Positions 19,401-28,933 of a stretch of 36,646 nt of DNA are shown here, piece after piece. Each line of letters starts with the position of its first letter. Position 1 is the first letter of the stretch. The stretch lies in the NCBI GenBank assembly GCA_040182905.1, contig JARQWU010000082.1:1-36646 (forward strand), in the 5' to 3' direction. This stretch comes from Barthelona sp. PAP020. Lineage: Eukaryota; Metamonada: BaSk clade. The notes below the pieces were generated by a model. That model ran no database searches, was not told the DNA's origin, and was given only the letters and a program-made list of their open reading frames with translations. A program made the translations under genes and the position numbers.

Positions 19401-21953
19401 GGTGGTGGTGGAATTAATGAGTTATACGTTATGGATAGACGTATTGTTGAATTAGAGATTGAATTGGAGAAGTGGAAAATGGACAAAAATTTATACCGGA
19501 AAAAATTTACGAAAAATCGAATAAAGTCGATAAATGCTGAAATTAATTGGCTAACATATCACTGTAAGCTGATTGAAGGAGAAATGTTCCTGAAATTAAT
19601 GACAACAATTGATTTGATTTTAAAAGAGAGACATTACAGGATAACGCAGTGGAAAGAAGCTAATAATTTCTACTCTAGGGACCTTTTGAAATCTGAACAA
19701 ATGTTTAATTCGTATTGGGAGTTTTTGCAACAAAAATTTCATAGGTCCTCTGAAATTAATGTTGTTATAGGTGAAACAGATGCCCCTGAAGCAATTTTTA
19801 CAAATGGAATTGTTGATATGCATGATGATGCGAATGAAGATGAAAGTATCCCAGCAACTCATCTTTCAAATTCTATTCTCATGAGGAAAAATAAGTTATT
19901 TCTTTCTCATTTTGCAGAAAATGAAAAGGAAGAGAGCATTTTGTCGTTCGATAACCCAACTACTACAGTTGCTTTGGATTCAGCAATTTCCCCTGATCAA
20001 TCAGAAATTGATTCTCAATTGTTGATATCTTCAATGTCTGTACCTATTTGTTCGTCAAACGAATTCAATTCCCCGAATATTGATAACAATGACAAAAACG
20101 ATAATGTTGATAGGGAGACAATGAACTTGGAATCAAATATGAGCAGTAAAGGCAGTTTGATTGATTCCAAAGAAAAAGAAATGGTTCTTGCTGTGCCTTG
20201 TTCTTCAGGGATTGGAAGCATTGTTGATATTGGTACTGAAGAAGAAAAAGTTGCAGCATATCAAGAAACTAACCAGAAAAAATTGCGAAAATATCTTGAA
20301 AAATTATCGAAGAATTCTAAAAATGTGAAAAAAATGAAACAAAAATTATCCATGTTACATCCTAATGATTTTCAAACGAATTATCGGGAATTTTTAGCAT
20401 TGGAGCAAAAATTTGATGAAGTTTATTCCTTGGTTGTAAAATTATACAAAAACAGTGACAAAAGTAAGATCGATGATATTTCTATCAATTCCATGTATAA
20501 TGAGTTAAAAAATCGGTTCAATGAGTTAAAGACAAGGTTCAACACAATACATTGTACTAATAATGAGCGGTTAAGTGTTGTTACACTATCATTTTTGAAT
20601 TTATTAGCAAAATTGAAGAAGAATAATGAACGATGGGTTGATACCTTTTTTTTGCCTGATTATATGGAGGATGGAAAGCATGAAAACGATTATATTTATT
20701 TTGAAGATTTCTCTTCCACCAAAGACTTGAGTATTGGCTTAAATTTGGGAAGAAATGATTTGAAGAGAAGTGAATGGATAAATATTGACGTTGTTACTTT
20801 TATCAATATGTACTTTCGACAATTGAAGGAGTTAATTGTTCGATATGACAAACAAACAGGAGTATTCATTTTGAAATATTATACCTTTCAAGATGAGTAC
20901 ATGTTTATTGACGGTTATTTTTTGAAGAATTCTTGTGTGATTGAAAATAATGAGTCGTTAAAGATTTCTATTTTCCCAGCAATCCTTGAAAAATTGCTGG
21001 CAAAACTCTCAGGTTCTTATCAAGCTTTAAAAAGCCTGAAATTGAATTTTTACACTCTTAAACATCTCTTTGGATTCTATTACAAGGAATGGTTTTGTCA
21101 AAAAATGTCAATAATTGAATCACTTGATTGCACCAATGAATTAGCAGCACATTTCAATGATTTTAATGGAATAAAATGGTTATGTTCAAAAGAAAAGGAA
21201 TTCTTTCATGTTATCGATTGTTTTCCTGTGGATATCAATGGTGCAACCATCATTTTTATTTGTTTAACCCCATTAAATTCTCGAAATTTCATTAACTTTC
21301 AGAATCCATTCAACAACCATTCAATTATGAAATCTAAAAAGACCAATGATCTTCTCTTAACAAGGCTTCAAACACAAAAAGAGTTTTTTGAAGATAATGG
21401 TCTTTTGACTTCCCCTCATCAACCAATATGCTGGTGTAGAATTGAAGATCTATTGAACGAGTGTGATTCAATCATCAAATATGCTAATATCATGAAAATG
21501 AACTCCATTTCTTCAAGTGGAAAAATAAAAAAGAACAATGCTCAGGTGTATTCAGAACAAAACCTTATGTTGCATTTGGTGCCTCAACACACAATATCTT
21601 TGAAAAATTTCAATTCCAAATTGAAAATTGATGATACAAACTTTTCTTCTTCTTTGAATCTCATTTTTGAGTTTTCTCAGCTTAAAATGGATATTTTGGT
21701 TGATTTTGTCCTTCTGGTCTGGGAAAGCAATCAAACACCTATCACAAATGAAAACAATGAGCATTTTCTTTTAACCAGACCTATTTTTACCAACAATCGT
21801 TGCACCAGGTTTTGTCTTAACGTTCAAAACCCAAATTTCAATTCTTACATAACAATCACACCTTTTTTGCGTTATGGTTTTCAAATGAATATCCCTTATA
21901 ATATAGTTGTGTATAGTAACAGTTGTGGTATGGTTATTCAAAAAATAGCATAA
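16428..21953 (+). CDS. DEK1/TML-calpain-like membrane protein with degenerate protease domain
   Basis: 1841 residues from the first ATG. Residues about 5-860 contain some 22 hydrophobic segments, matching the 21-24-helix membrane domain of DEK1 (phytocalpain). A cytosolic linker follows, with a Gly-rich turn and a coiled-coil-like stretch at about 1002-1110. From about 1405 the calpain core is recognisable: WVDTFFLPDY, GVFILKYYTF (1478-1487), FPAILEKLLAKLSGSYQAL (1516-1534, the calpain FWPALLEKAYAKL-GSYEAL block), CWCRIEDLL (1668-1676) and a beta-rich C2L-like end with TRFCLNVQNPN. The catalytic triad is broken: at the Cys position before the conserved Trp is Glu1449 (RSEW for GDCW); His1594 is kept; the Asn of RNPW is Thr1614, at the same 20-residue spacing from His as in DEK1. 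It is probably a non-proteolytic scaffold or membrane-tension sensor. The first exon may be missing. Confidence 0.8.
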   Translation: MNVWCDASIIFHAIVSIIYYLKRRKNFPNGTFDSSSFKWIYVFIVIILCLYDIYISIFKISILYNDKIIVHQSIFFICIFFVYQMLLWNVINHMFDKQNKKYENIFQFLIMTIIILISVFSIFIKKFEQKNVLIIFPSCALSLYLSRKLNFNQAISLKDFYASIMKHKKKLDNGHTMFGKDFNNIIIYERTSLKRILLILTIPLVLNIFEVYVATNDIKNVIINASVYVYSNFIIVFFPLKYLIFHPFILQIFVVLNRIVYEIIVSNGRNSVFISLLVSYSILFLLLYFANIYYDTRKIEELKFFYSPKADTFKSSIIRNRFLNNLYVLFFLTFVFVCLLDHFFSVDFLLQRKQVIFFIFIFSCFFFIIFIVCRLVYKELFKKVNLLIDFTLFGIWNAKDKSIWSESIFHEDNVQNIKKKKLTFDLKNQIQLWLAKSIFPASFKIFLIYDICGTIILEILMFLLDYIFGKYLSKYFNYSDNHQIFTYGSLILLFFYAYVCAFTFITLNKMPIIVFKDDFSTQLRTFFNYVSFFKYYKYLVIFLKSIMLIFIGFTLNDELGLIICYVIVPGIHTSLIIVITMNSKKMNVFECFSTIVLVFPWICRFFFQNTGYDQYLNPLLCFVLLIHVFIYFYALIFSFNVTISKWQVKNVFLMLLCVLVPLFIIFVEHFQSLYNKLLDTYFVQCVVFLIIFSIYLIQCANRFNTYIIHVSNYSGRHSESHVFFIYYFILIYLLEKIWEKISFSFSIPIFLCVLFSIVVIYAILNLHLLDSTLLFGKDPFLKNVYFGKGINPIIKFDGFARKTMDLSKNIQLMFITLILSCFFFTFCFITIKNILGQLFLIILIILIFSVTIMLDQNKTTYIFIIQHLFDKEILNVLAGLFEGQLFYDYLFTINSKNQKGNCYSCDEMKHFKELSDLLFIKRNLDFNSVMNSVDTGVIEEEKFNGSACSLGSVSGTGSIDSLDSIEAMINDNSFIHEFESSTRKNNHYKIGGGGGINELYVMDRRIVELEIELEKWKMDKNLYRKKFTKNRIKSINAEINWLTYHCKLIEGEMFLKLMTTIDLILKERHYRITQWKEANNFYSRDLLKSEQMFNSYWEFLQQKFHRSSEINVVIGETDAPEAIFTNGIVDMHDDANEDESIPATHLSNSILMRKNKLFLSHFAENEKEESILSFDNPTTTVALDSAISPDQSEIDSQLLISSMSVPICSSNEFNSPNIDNNDKNDNVDRETMNLESNMSSKGSLIDSKEKEMVLAVPCSSGIGSIVDIGTEEEKVAAYQETNQKKLRKYLEKLSKNSKNVKKMKQKLSMLHPNDFQTNYREFLALEQKFDEVYSLVVKLYKNSDKSKIDDISINSMYNELKNRFNELKTRFNTIHCTNNERLSVVTLSFLNLLAKLKKNNERWVDTFFLPDYMEDGKHENDYIYFEDFSSTKDLSIGLNLGRNDLKRSEWINIDVVTFINMYFRQLKELIVRYDKQTGVFILKYYTFQDEYMFIDGYFLKNSCVIENNESLKISIFPAILEKLLAKLSGSYQALKSLKLNFYTLKHLFGFYYKEWFCQKMSIIESLDCTNELAAHFNDFNGIKWLCSKEKEFFHVIDCFPVDINGATIIFICLTPLNSRNFINFQNPFNNHSIMKSKKTNDLLLTRLQTQKEFFEDNGLLTSPHQPICWCRIEDLLNECDSIIKYANIMKMNSISSSGKIKKNNAQVYSEQNLMLHLVPQHTISLKNFNSKLKIDDTNFSSSLNLIFEFSQLKMDILVDFVLLVWESNQTPITNENNEHFLLTRPIFTNNRCTRFCLNVQNPNFNSYITITPFLRYGFQMNIPYNIVVYSNSCGMVIQKIA

Positions 21954-22106
21954 AACATCCACACCATTACCTTTGTAAATTTTGTAAATAACCTCTTTTT
22001 TATTGATAGATTGAACTTTTTGGTTGCAACTTTCAGACAAAACAAAAGAATTTCAAAAGAACTACTCCATTTAGTTGATGAAAATGTTGAATGAGAGGTT
22101 GAAAAA

Positions 22107-22121
22107 GGGCTTGAAATGCCC
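22107..22121 (+). other. small GC hairpin
   Basis: GGGC, loop TTGAAAT, GCCC, in the 222-bp gap between the pseudocalpain stop and the TFIIF-beta-like start. It is a notable GC stem in AT-rich sequence but only 4 bp, so it could be chance or part of a 3' UTR. Confidence 0.25.
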
Positions 22122-22175
22122 AAAATGGGAATAAACAAAAAGCAACAAAACTGTTGATTCTTTTTCTTTTTCATC

Positions 22176-22886
22176 ATGACTCACCAAAAATCGATTTTCT
22201 ATGTATTAAATGTACCTAATGAAATTGTCAATTTGATAAATTACGAATCAAGATTAGATACATCAAGATCTTCATTCAAAGGGAGAATAAAATTTGAAAT
22301 AAGCGATGACAATGAATACACACCATATGAATTTACAGTTGATGATCCAGAAGCTGATGATTTCAGTGCAAATATCTCTTTCAAAGGCTGTAAACGAGAT
22401 CCATGTGCAATTTTCTTTGAAGAAAGCATAAAAAGTCTTGATTCTTCCAAAGTCTTAAGTTACTTAGATACTCCATATGGAACTGGTTCTTTGAGGAAGA
22501 ATGGTCGATGCCAAATTTTGAAAGACCTCAAAAACAGAAGGAAACCAGAAACAAAAATTGAAGCCATGGACAAGCATAAAAGACCCCTCAAGTTTGTTAC
22601 TGAAGAAGATAAAAAAGACACAGTATCAATCAAAACAGGCACCACTCGTATGGATGAGACTCTGTTGTTCCGATATCTGTTTGAATACTTCAATTTACAG
22701 AGCGTTTGGAGAGTTTCCGCCCTACAAGAGCGATTATTCAAGGAGGCAAAAGGATTCCCTCCCAAATCACAAATTCAAGATGTCCTTGACAACATGGACA
22801 ACATACAAAAGGTTCCCCGCATGAGAGAAACCACATACGAAAGAGTAAAAGATGATAGCGATGAGGTCCAAAAGATGGAGCAATAG
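22176..22886 (+). CDS. GTF2F2: TFIIF beta subunit (RAP30)-like transcription factor
   Basis: 236 residues, similar to RAP30 (about 250). The N terminus SIFYVLNVPNEIVNLI resembles the LVKVPKYLSQQW start of the RAP30 dimerisation barrel, followed by alternating beta-like segments. A basic linker runs from about residue 100 to 150. The C-terminal winged helix is at about 160-220: DETLLFRYLFEYFNLQSVWR, then a second helix and PRMRETTYERVKD where RAP30 has NTWELKPEYR. TFIIF accompanies RNA polymerase II during initiation. The match rests on domain order and these short patterns, so a related winged-helix Pol I/III subunit is not excluded. The gene ends with TAG. Confidence 0.6.
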   Translation: MTHQKSIFYVLNVPNEIVNLINYESRLDTSRSSFKGRIKFEISDDNEYTPYEFTVDDPEADDFSANISFKGCKRDPCAIFFEESIKSLDSSKVLSYLDTPYGTGSLRKNGRCQILKDLKNRRKPETKIEAMDKHKRPLKFVTEEDKKDTVSIKTGTTRMDETLLFRYLFEYFNLQSVWRVSALQERLFKEAKGFPPKSQIQDVLDNMDNIQKVPRMRETTYERVKDDSDEVQKMEQ

Positions 22887-23045
22887 TTGGAGATGAGAAA
22901 ATGACATAACCAATAATATAAAAAGATGCGTTTTTTTTTATAAACCTTGTTAGTAATTGTATTGGATGTAAAAAACACTAATTATTCCACTTTGAATTTT
23001 TCAATATTTTTAACAAAGAACAAAAAGGAAAAGGAGGAGATTTGT

Positions 23046-26000
23046 ATGTTGTTGAAAACAATTCAATATGGTGTTTCTTTACATAAATATCGACGGAAAA
23101 TTGTACAAAAATGGAATTATAGTAATTACTTTTGCAGACAATTTTCTTTTTTATTATTAATTAACAATTATTTGTCAAAGAAAATGAATGTTGATTTTAA
23201 TTTACTTTTACATAAGCCTATTGATGTGAAAAAATGTGAAAATGTATTTAAGAAACTTGGAAAATGTCATTTTAAGTGGGATTATGGATTTTTAAAGACT
23301 TCTTTGGTTTCTATAAAGTTAAAACGAAGAGGTAAATCAATTATTAATGATGTACAAGAGCTTTGTAATAAAGAGTTTGGATTTGGTTCAATTGAAATTT
23401 CTGAGAAAAAATCTCTTATGCAGAGAAATGTTAATCATAATAATATTAGACTCGAAACATTTAATGATGAACCATTGTTCTTTCACATTAGTTCCATCAA
23501 TAACAAAGAAAATAAATCGTTCAATTCTTCCATCTTTTCACCGAATCAATTAGGAAGCTATTTTCATTTTTTTGGACGGTGTCAAATGAATTTGCTTGAG
23601 AATAATGTTATTTGTGTGATGTATGATTTTGTGGAATCAATCAATCACCTTCTGCATGATTTTCTCGATGAATATAATGGTAAGCTTATAACTCCAGTTG
23701 CTTTAGATTATCAAGTTTCTTATGTTTGGGGATTCGAACCTAACTTGTCTAAGGATGAAGATCTGGTCACTTTGTTGCATCAATCATCTGTTTTTCTGTA
23801 TCGCAAATCTCACCACATTACTAGACCTGGATTATTGTATCATGATCCAGAGGCAGCGTTTGAGCATCCCAATATCTCTTTGACAAAAGATGTTCCACAT
23901 GTAACTACTTTTAGTGTGAATTTATTTACGAAAACAAAAGGAAAAATTAGAGGTTCACATGTTTGTGAAGATCTTGGGAGACTGTTGAACGTTACTTTAA
24001 AGGAAATTTTTTATCGAAAGCACAGTGAAACTCATTTGCAATGGAAATTCAGCTGTAATGTACCGTTTCCTGAGTTGTGTTTTGGGGAATATGAAGTGTC
24101 AATGTTCAATGAAGTGTATACTATTTGTGTTGGAACTGAACAATCCAAATCTTTGGATAGAGTTATCAAAAAGCCTTCAAATTCTAGAAATTTTAACGTT
24201 GACTGTTTCCCCAATGATTTTGTTGAATTATGTCGAGGAATTGAAAATAATGAGATATTTTTTGCCAAATGTGTTTCAAGCCCTGTTTCATACGCTGGAT
24301 ATTTCACTGCTGTTGATCAAAGATACGTTGAAAAGCGTTTTGGAATCGATTTCAGTTCGATATTGAGAAAGAATTTTAAAATGATTGATATCCCTGGGAT
24401 TCGTTTCAGAGCTCAAAGACATTCTTTCAAAAATACATTTGTTGATGATATTGTTGCTGTTAAATTGTTTGAATTTGAACATTGGGTCAGTGAAAATGAT
24501 GTGAATGAACGTACAAGCAAATTATCTCATCCAAAAAATGCATTGACCACATCTCTAATTGAATTATTTGCACATATGAATGAATACGAAGAGTTAATGC
24601 CGTTAATTGAGACAGTTTATAACTTTTCAGCCGCTGAATCTCAAGAAGTACCATGTACCTTACATAACAAAGATGAGTTTGACAAGGGATTTATCCGTTT
24701 CAAAACAGTCAAGAACGAAAACTACATTGATGTCCCAAACACTTTGGAATTGATTGAATCAATCAAAGATAACAAAGCTGACATATTCAATATTGAAAAA
24801 TGTGGTTACTTGCCACAAAGTCCCTTCCCTATTGGTAAGTATTTGGGTATCATTGGTAGTACTGATGATATTGAAGCTCAAACAACAGCAATGTTGCAAG
24901 CTCAAAATGTTATGTATGATCACACACATTCAGATTTGGTAATGTTAGATTTACCCCAGACAGACGAAGAAATTAAAAAAGAAGTGGAGGATAAGGTGGA
25001 TTTGTTTTATCGCCGTAATTTGTTAATTTCCAAGGGTTATCCAGAAAAAATTATTGCTGAAATCGGAGGAAAAATTGATCTTGGAACTTTAGAACTGACA
25101 GATGATGAGTGGAGTGATATAGAGGCAGATTTTGGTGATGTTTGGCCTGAATTGATTGAGGATGAAAAAACTGGAAAAGATGTGGCTATATTGGAACCCA
25201 TGTTTGAAATGACTGAACCTGAAATCCAAATATCGAATGAAATCGAAAACTTGCTTCAGCCCGAATTGCCTGATGACCCTGAAAAAATCCTTGAATTAAT
25301 TCGAGAAAAGAAAGTATCAAAAGCTTCGACAATTGCTGAGGAATTTGAGAAAGGTCTTGAAGTGAATGATGAGGCTGAGGTTGAAACAGAATCTGAACTG
25401 GATCAATCAGGCGATATTGAGCCTGAAACAGATTCTGATTCCGATGAGCAAGGCATTACAATCGACGTTTTGAAAATGAAACCCAAAGAAACTTACAATT
25501 ACAATAATTGGGATGATTCTTCCAAGAAAGAACCGATTCGTAAGGAACTCCCCGATTCAGAAGACTGGGATATTGATTTAAGTCAACCTGACACAGTTCA
25601 ATCAGATTTTGGAATAATTATGTCAATAGATCCTGAAACTGCAAGAGATCTCGATGATGCTATCTCCTTGCGTACTATTCATGCCAGAAATCACAAGACT
25701 AAAGAAGAAAAGAAATTTTTCCTCGTTGGTATTCATATTGCAGATGTCAGTCAATTCGTTAAGCCTCATACTAACTTGGATTCTGAAGCAATTGAAAGAT
25801 CAAATACTATATATATCGTTCAAAGGGCTATTCCTATGTTACCTAGATTATTATGTGAGCAACTATGTTCTTTGAATTGTCATGACTTGACTGAAGATGG
25901 TGAAATTGATGCATTAGGGGACACAACAAAACTTGCATTCTCCATCACTTTACTGATGAATGAAAATGGTGAAGTCATTACAAGACCCTGGATTGGTAAA

Positions 26001-28289
26001 ACGCGTATTGTGTCCTCTTCAAGATTAACGTATGAACAAGCTCAAATGATGATTAAAAATGAAACTGATCAACTGATTGATATCAATGACGTTGATCCCA
26101 GTGTTTTAAAGAACGGTCCATTGAAAGTGTCGAGTGAATATCGTAGTGAAGATGGAACGCCACTTATTATTGATAAAGTCAAGGATGTTCCTTTGGAATT
26201 TTTGATCAATGCTGTGCAAAATCTATGGGCTCTAGCAAAGATTATGCGACACAATAGATTTTACGAAAATTACTCAGTTTCTTTACCCAACAAAGAAATT
26301 AAATTCAAAACAGAAGAAACTACCGTTACTCTATCCAATGGAAAGGAAGAGCAAAGGGCTGTTCCTGTAGATATTTATAAGAAAGGAACTTTTGAGGCTA
26401 ATTGGTTGGTTGAAGAGTTTATGCTATTAGCAAACATTTGGGTGGGTAAGACCTTGATTCTTTGCGTTCCTGATTTAGCCCTTTTCCGATCTCATGAGGT
26501 TCCAAAGGACAACAAATATTGGTCCTTCTTCACAACAAACCTTGCTAAACGTTTTAGCAAGAAGCATAGTATTTTGAAAGACCTTATAAATTTTAATATT
26601 GCTGATCAAGAAGAAGTGAGTAAGTCAATGAACCGCGTTCATGAATACCTTGCTGAATTGAAAGAAAACGAACCTGAACCAAATTCTGAAAAGATTGGAG
26701 GTTTGACTATTGATGAATTTATCCAATTCCTGGGCAATGTTCTCATCATTTGTCAAAGCTCTGCAGGTTATACAAATGTTAGTGCAGGTGCACAAACATG
26801 GAAAACTCTATGTAAATTGAAACATTTAGCTCCTGAATTTGCTGAATCCAACTTGAATTTGGTGTTGGATCTTTTTGCTAAGCAATCCCATTATGCTTTA
26901 AATTTCAATCACTACATGCATTTTACTTCACCAATTCGAAGATATCCTGATGTTATGGCACACCGTTTATTGTACGTTTTGTATTTAAATCAACTGAAGT
27001 ATTTGGAACACAGTCCTGAGACTTATCATTCTCACAGTTTTTTCAGATTATTGGCGTTGTTCAGTGATAATCAGCTTGAAACAACAATAAGAAAACGTCT
27101 TGTTAAGCCTTTGAAAGCATCGAGTTGGAAGAGTGACTTTTTAAGCATGAGCATGTCGAATGAATGGGTATTGAAGGCCATTTCTCAACGTCAAAAATTC
27201 TTTATTCCAACAATTAAGGCTAATTTCTTCTTAGATCATCCCCAATATCACAAGTATTTTTCGTTTTTGACAAAGGACAGTGAATCTAAAGAATTGGGTG
27301 AATTGTTGACCTTGAATCTGAAAAAGGAGGTGGAACATCATTCTGAACGTAACAAAAGGCAAAAGTTGTTGGGAAGGGAATCAACCAAACTCTATTATGC
27401 TTTCCTATTCAAAGATGAAGATTATATCAAAGAACGTGTCATTGTTCAAGCTATTCAAAAGAGTAGAATGAAACTGTATGTATTTAGCAACGATACCACC
27501 ATTCAATATGACTATCCAACGAAGATTTATAATACAGAAATATTGTCCAAACAGTTCAATAAGATTGGAGCTGGGCTCAGGAAGAAGTATAATCTCAAGA
27601 ATCTCGTGTATAACTACAGGTATATGGAGAAGTTGGAAAAGGATCAAAACCTGTGTTTCAAGATATATTTCTTTGATATTGATATCCTTGGTCGTGAAGA
27701 AAGGACATACATCTTTATTGATGAGGAAAACAAGGACTATGAGCTTCCAAATGTTATTAAGGAAGGAAAGATATACTCCATTGAAATTAATCTATTTTCA
27801 CCTTTACAAGTGAATGTCAAGAGTGATTTTGAGAGTATCCCTGCTCGTTTGATTTGTTACATTCCTTGGAAAAGCCTACAAAAGAAAAAGGAGAAGTTCA
27901 CAAACGTTATGCCTGTTTGGAACGATTTTAAATCAAATGTCAAGCAAATTTATGGAAAGAGAGCCAATTCTGTTCTTAGTAACAATGATATTGGTACTTC
28001 TGAAATTGAAATCTGTGTTGGTAAGCTTCATGAAAATCTCAACCATCTTTACAAAAATATTCGTTTTGACACTTTCAAAGAAAATATCAAAATCGCCAAA
28101 CAAAGAGCCATACTTCTTGAAGATGACGATTTCACTGATCATATCAAGGTTCTTAACTACATGATCGAAATGAACTACCATAATAATTTTGCTTTGCCTA
28201 AAAGAGTTATTGGTGATTATAATAAACATCAAGTTTATTTGGAATTCTTCACCGTTGAACAAATGCAGGAAGCTGAAGAATTTGTTTAA
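23046..28289 (+). CDS. RNB-family 3'-5' exoribonuclease, probably mitochondrial
   Basis: 1747 residues from the first ATG (MLLKTIQYGVS). The first 47 residues have many Lys/Arg and hydrophobic residues and no Asp or Glu, a typical mitochondrial presequence. Around residues 597-622 an OB-like segment (FPIGKYLGIIGSTDDIEAQ) matches the cold-shock domain preceding RNB. An acidic insert follows, then the RNB domain: SIDPETARDLDDAIS with all four metal-binding Asp (862, 868, 870, 871), GIHIADVSQFV, and HFTSPIRRYPDVMAHRLL (1292-1309) with the catalytic Arg. The RNB core is complete, so it should be active. Fungal mitochondrial relatives are Dss1/CYT-4 (mtRNA degradation and processing). The roughly 590 residues before the OB segment are unrecognised, and the protein is nearly twice the usual 800-1000. 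If translation starts at the next ATG (MNVDFN, 23184), the presequence is lost. Confidence 0.88.
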   Translation: MLLKTIQYGVSLHKYRRKIVQKWNYSNYFCRQFSFLLLINNYLSKKMNVDFNLLLHKPIDVKKCENVFKKLGKCHFKWDYGFLKTSLVSIKLKRRGKSIINDVQELCNKEFGFGSIEISEKKSLMQRNVNHNNIRLETFNDEPLFFHISSINNKENKSFNSSIFSPNQLGSYFHFFGRCQMNLLENNVICVMYDFVESINHLLHDFLDEYNGKLITPVALDYQVSYVWGFEPNLSKDEDLVTLLHQSSVFLYRKSHHITRPGLLYHDPEAAFEHPNISLTKDVPHVTTFSVNLFTKTKGKIRGSHVCEDLGRLLNVTLKEIFYRKHSETHLQWKFSCNVPFPELCFGEYEVSMFNEVYTICVGTEQSKSLDRVIKKPSNSRNFNVDCFPNDFVELCRGIENNEIFFAKCVSSPVSYAGYFTAVDQRYVEKRFGIDFSSILRKNFKMIDIPGIRFRAQRHSFKNTFVDDIVAVKLFEFEHWVSENDVNERTSKLSHPKNALTTSLIELFAHMNEYEELMPLIETVYNFSAAESQEVPCTLHNKDEFDKGFIRFKTVKNENYIDVPNTLELIESIKDNKADIFNIEKCGYLPQSPFPIGKYLGIIGSTDDIEAQTTAMLQAQNVMYDHTHSDLVMLDLPQTDEEIKKEVEDKVDLFYRRNLLISKGYPEKIIAEIGGKIDLGTLELTDDEWSDIEADFGDVWPELIEDEKTGKDVAILEPMFEMTEPEIQISNEIENLLQPELPDDPEKILELIREKKVSKASTIAEEFEKGLEVNDEAEVETESELDQSGDIEPETDSDSDEQGITIDVLKMKPKETYNYNNWDDSSKKEPIRKELPDSEDWDIDLSQPDTVQSDFGIIMSIDPETARDLDDAISLRTIHARNHKTKEEKKFFLVGIHIADVSQFVKPHTNLDSEAIERSNTIYIVQRAIPMLPRLLCEQLCSLNCHDLTEDGEIDALGDTTKLAFSITLLMNENGEVITRPWIGKTRIVSSSRLTYEQAQMMIKNETDQLIDINDVDPSVLKNGPLKVSSEYRSEDGTPLIIDKVKDVPLEFLINAVQNLWALAKIMRHNRFYENYSVSLPNKEIKFKTEETTVTLSNGKEEQRAVPVDIYKKGTFEANWLVEEFMLLANIWVGKTLILCVPDLALFRSHEVPKDNKYWSFFTTNLAKRFSKKHSILKDLINFNIADQEEVSKSMNRVHEYLAELKENEPEPNSEKIGGLTIDEFIQFLGNVLIICQSSAGYTNVSAGAQTWKTLCKLKHLAPEFAESNLNLVLDLFAKQSHYALNFNHYMHFTSPIRRYPDVMAHRLLYVLYLNQLKYLEHSPETYHSHSFFRLLALFSDNQLETTIRKRLVKPLKASSWKSDFLSMSMSNEWVLKAISQRQKFFIPTIKANFFLDHPQYHKYFSFLTKDSESKELGELLTLNLKKEVEHHSERNKRQKLLGRESTKLYYAFLFKDEDYIKERVIVQAIQKSRMKLYVFSNDTTIQYDYPTKIYNTEILSKQFNKIGAGLRKKYNLKNLVYNYRYMEKLEKDQNLCFKIYFFDIDILGREERTYIFIDEENKDYELPNVIKEGKIYSIEINLFSPLQVNVKSDFESIPARLICYIPWKSLQKKKEKFTNVMPVWNDFKSNVKQIYGKRANSVLSNNDIGTSEIEICVGKLHENLNHLYKNIRFDTFKENIKIAKQRAILLEDDDFTDHIKVLNYMIEMNYHNNFALPKRVIGDYNKHQVYLEFFTVEQMQEAEEFV

Positions 28290-28933
28290 TTTCCCTGCAA
28301 AATTGAAAAAATAAAATTTTTGTGTATTTGTGTTTTTATGCTGTTTAATTTGTAAAATTCAAGATAAACTTACAATGGATCCAATTTTTAATCAAAGATT
28401 CTCCTTGACAAAATTCAAAAGACATTTTCCTTAAAATGTTGATTTTGTCCCTCTTCCATGAGAATAAATATCTATTTCGATCAGTTATTGTGACGAAATC
28501 CCTCTTCATATTACTTTTTGTTGAAACTGAGAAACTATCAGGCTGATTTTTTAAAAAGTACTCTTTTTAATAAACTATGAACCTCTAAAACAAATAGATG
28601 AAGCTATTTATATTAATTGTCGGAAGAATTCAGCTTTTCGGATGAAGATAAAATCTTCCAAAACTATTAAACAAATATTTTTTTTAATTCACAGAAAGAA
28701 AATCTTTCATATTACTCAATAAAAACATCAAAAATATGAAATGTTAATTGTTAACAGTTTATCAAAGCATGATTTAAAAAAAAAAAAAATTCGCAAGGGT
28801 ATTATTGTTCAAATCCTCTGATAAAACACAAAGTCCTCACGCTTAAAATGTAAATAATCAATGATAATTTACCTTCATAAACTATTTTTAAAAAATCCGT
28901 TTTGTTTGAAACTTATAATTTTTTAATTTTTTA
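28290..28933. other. gene-free intergenic region
   Basis: 644 bp between two plus-strand genes. I find no coding sequence and no tRNA. The one structured element is a perfect 8-bp hairpin at 28551-28570 (TTAAAAAG, TACT, CTTTTTAA). A TTCAAATCC that resembles a B box lies near 28809, but no cloverleaf surrounds it. Confidence 0.6.

Noticed and set aside
16428-21953. Pecanex-like identity for the large membrane protein
   Set aside because: Considered because of many N-terminal helices and a long cytosolic C terminus, but the calpain block, the triad spacing and the C2L-like end fit DEK1 much better.
28795-28830. B-box-like TTCAAATCC suggesting another tRNA
   Set aside because: The T stem does not pair, and the 70 bases upstream are A/T-runs without D or anticodon arms.
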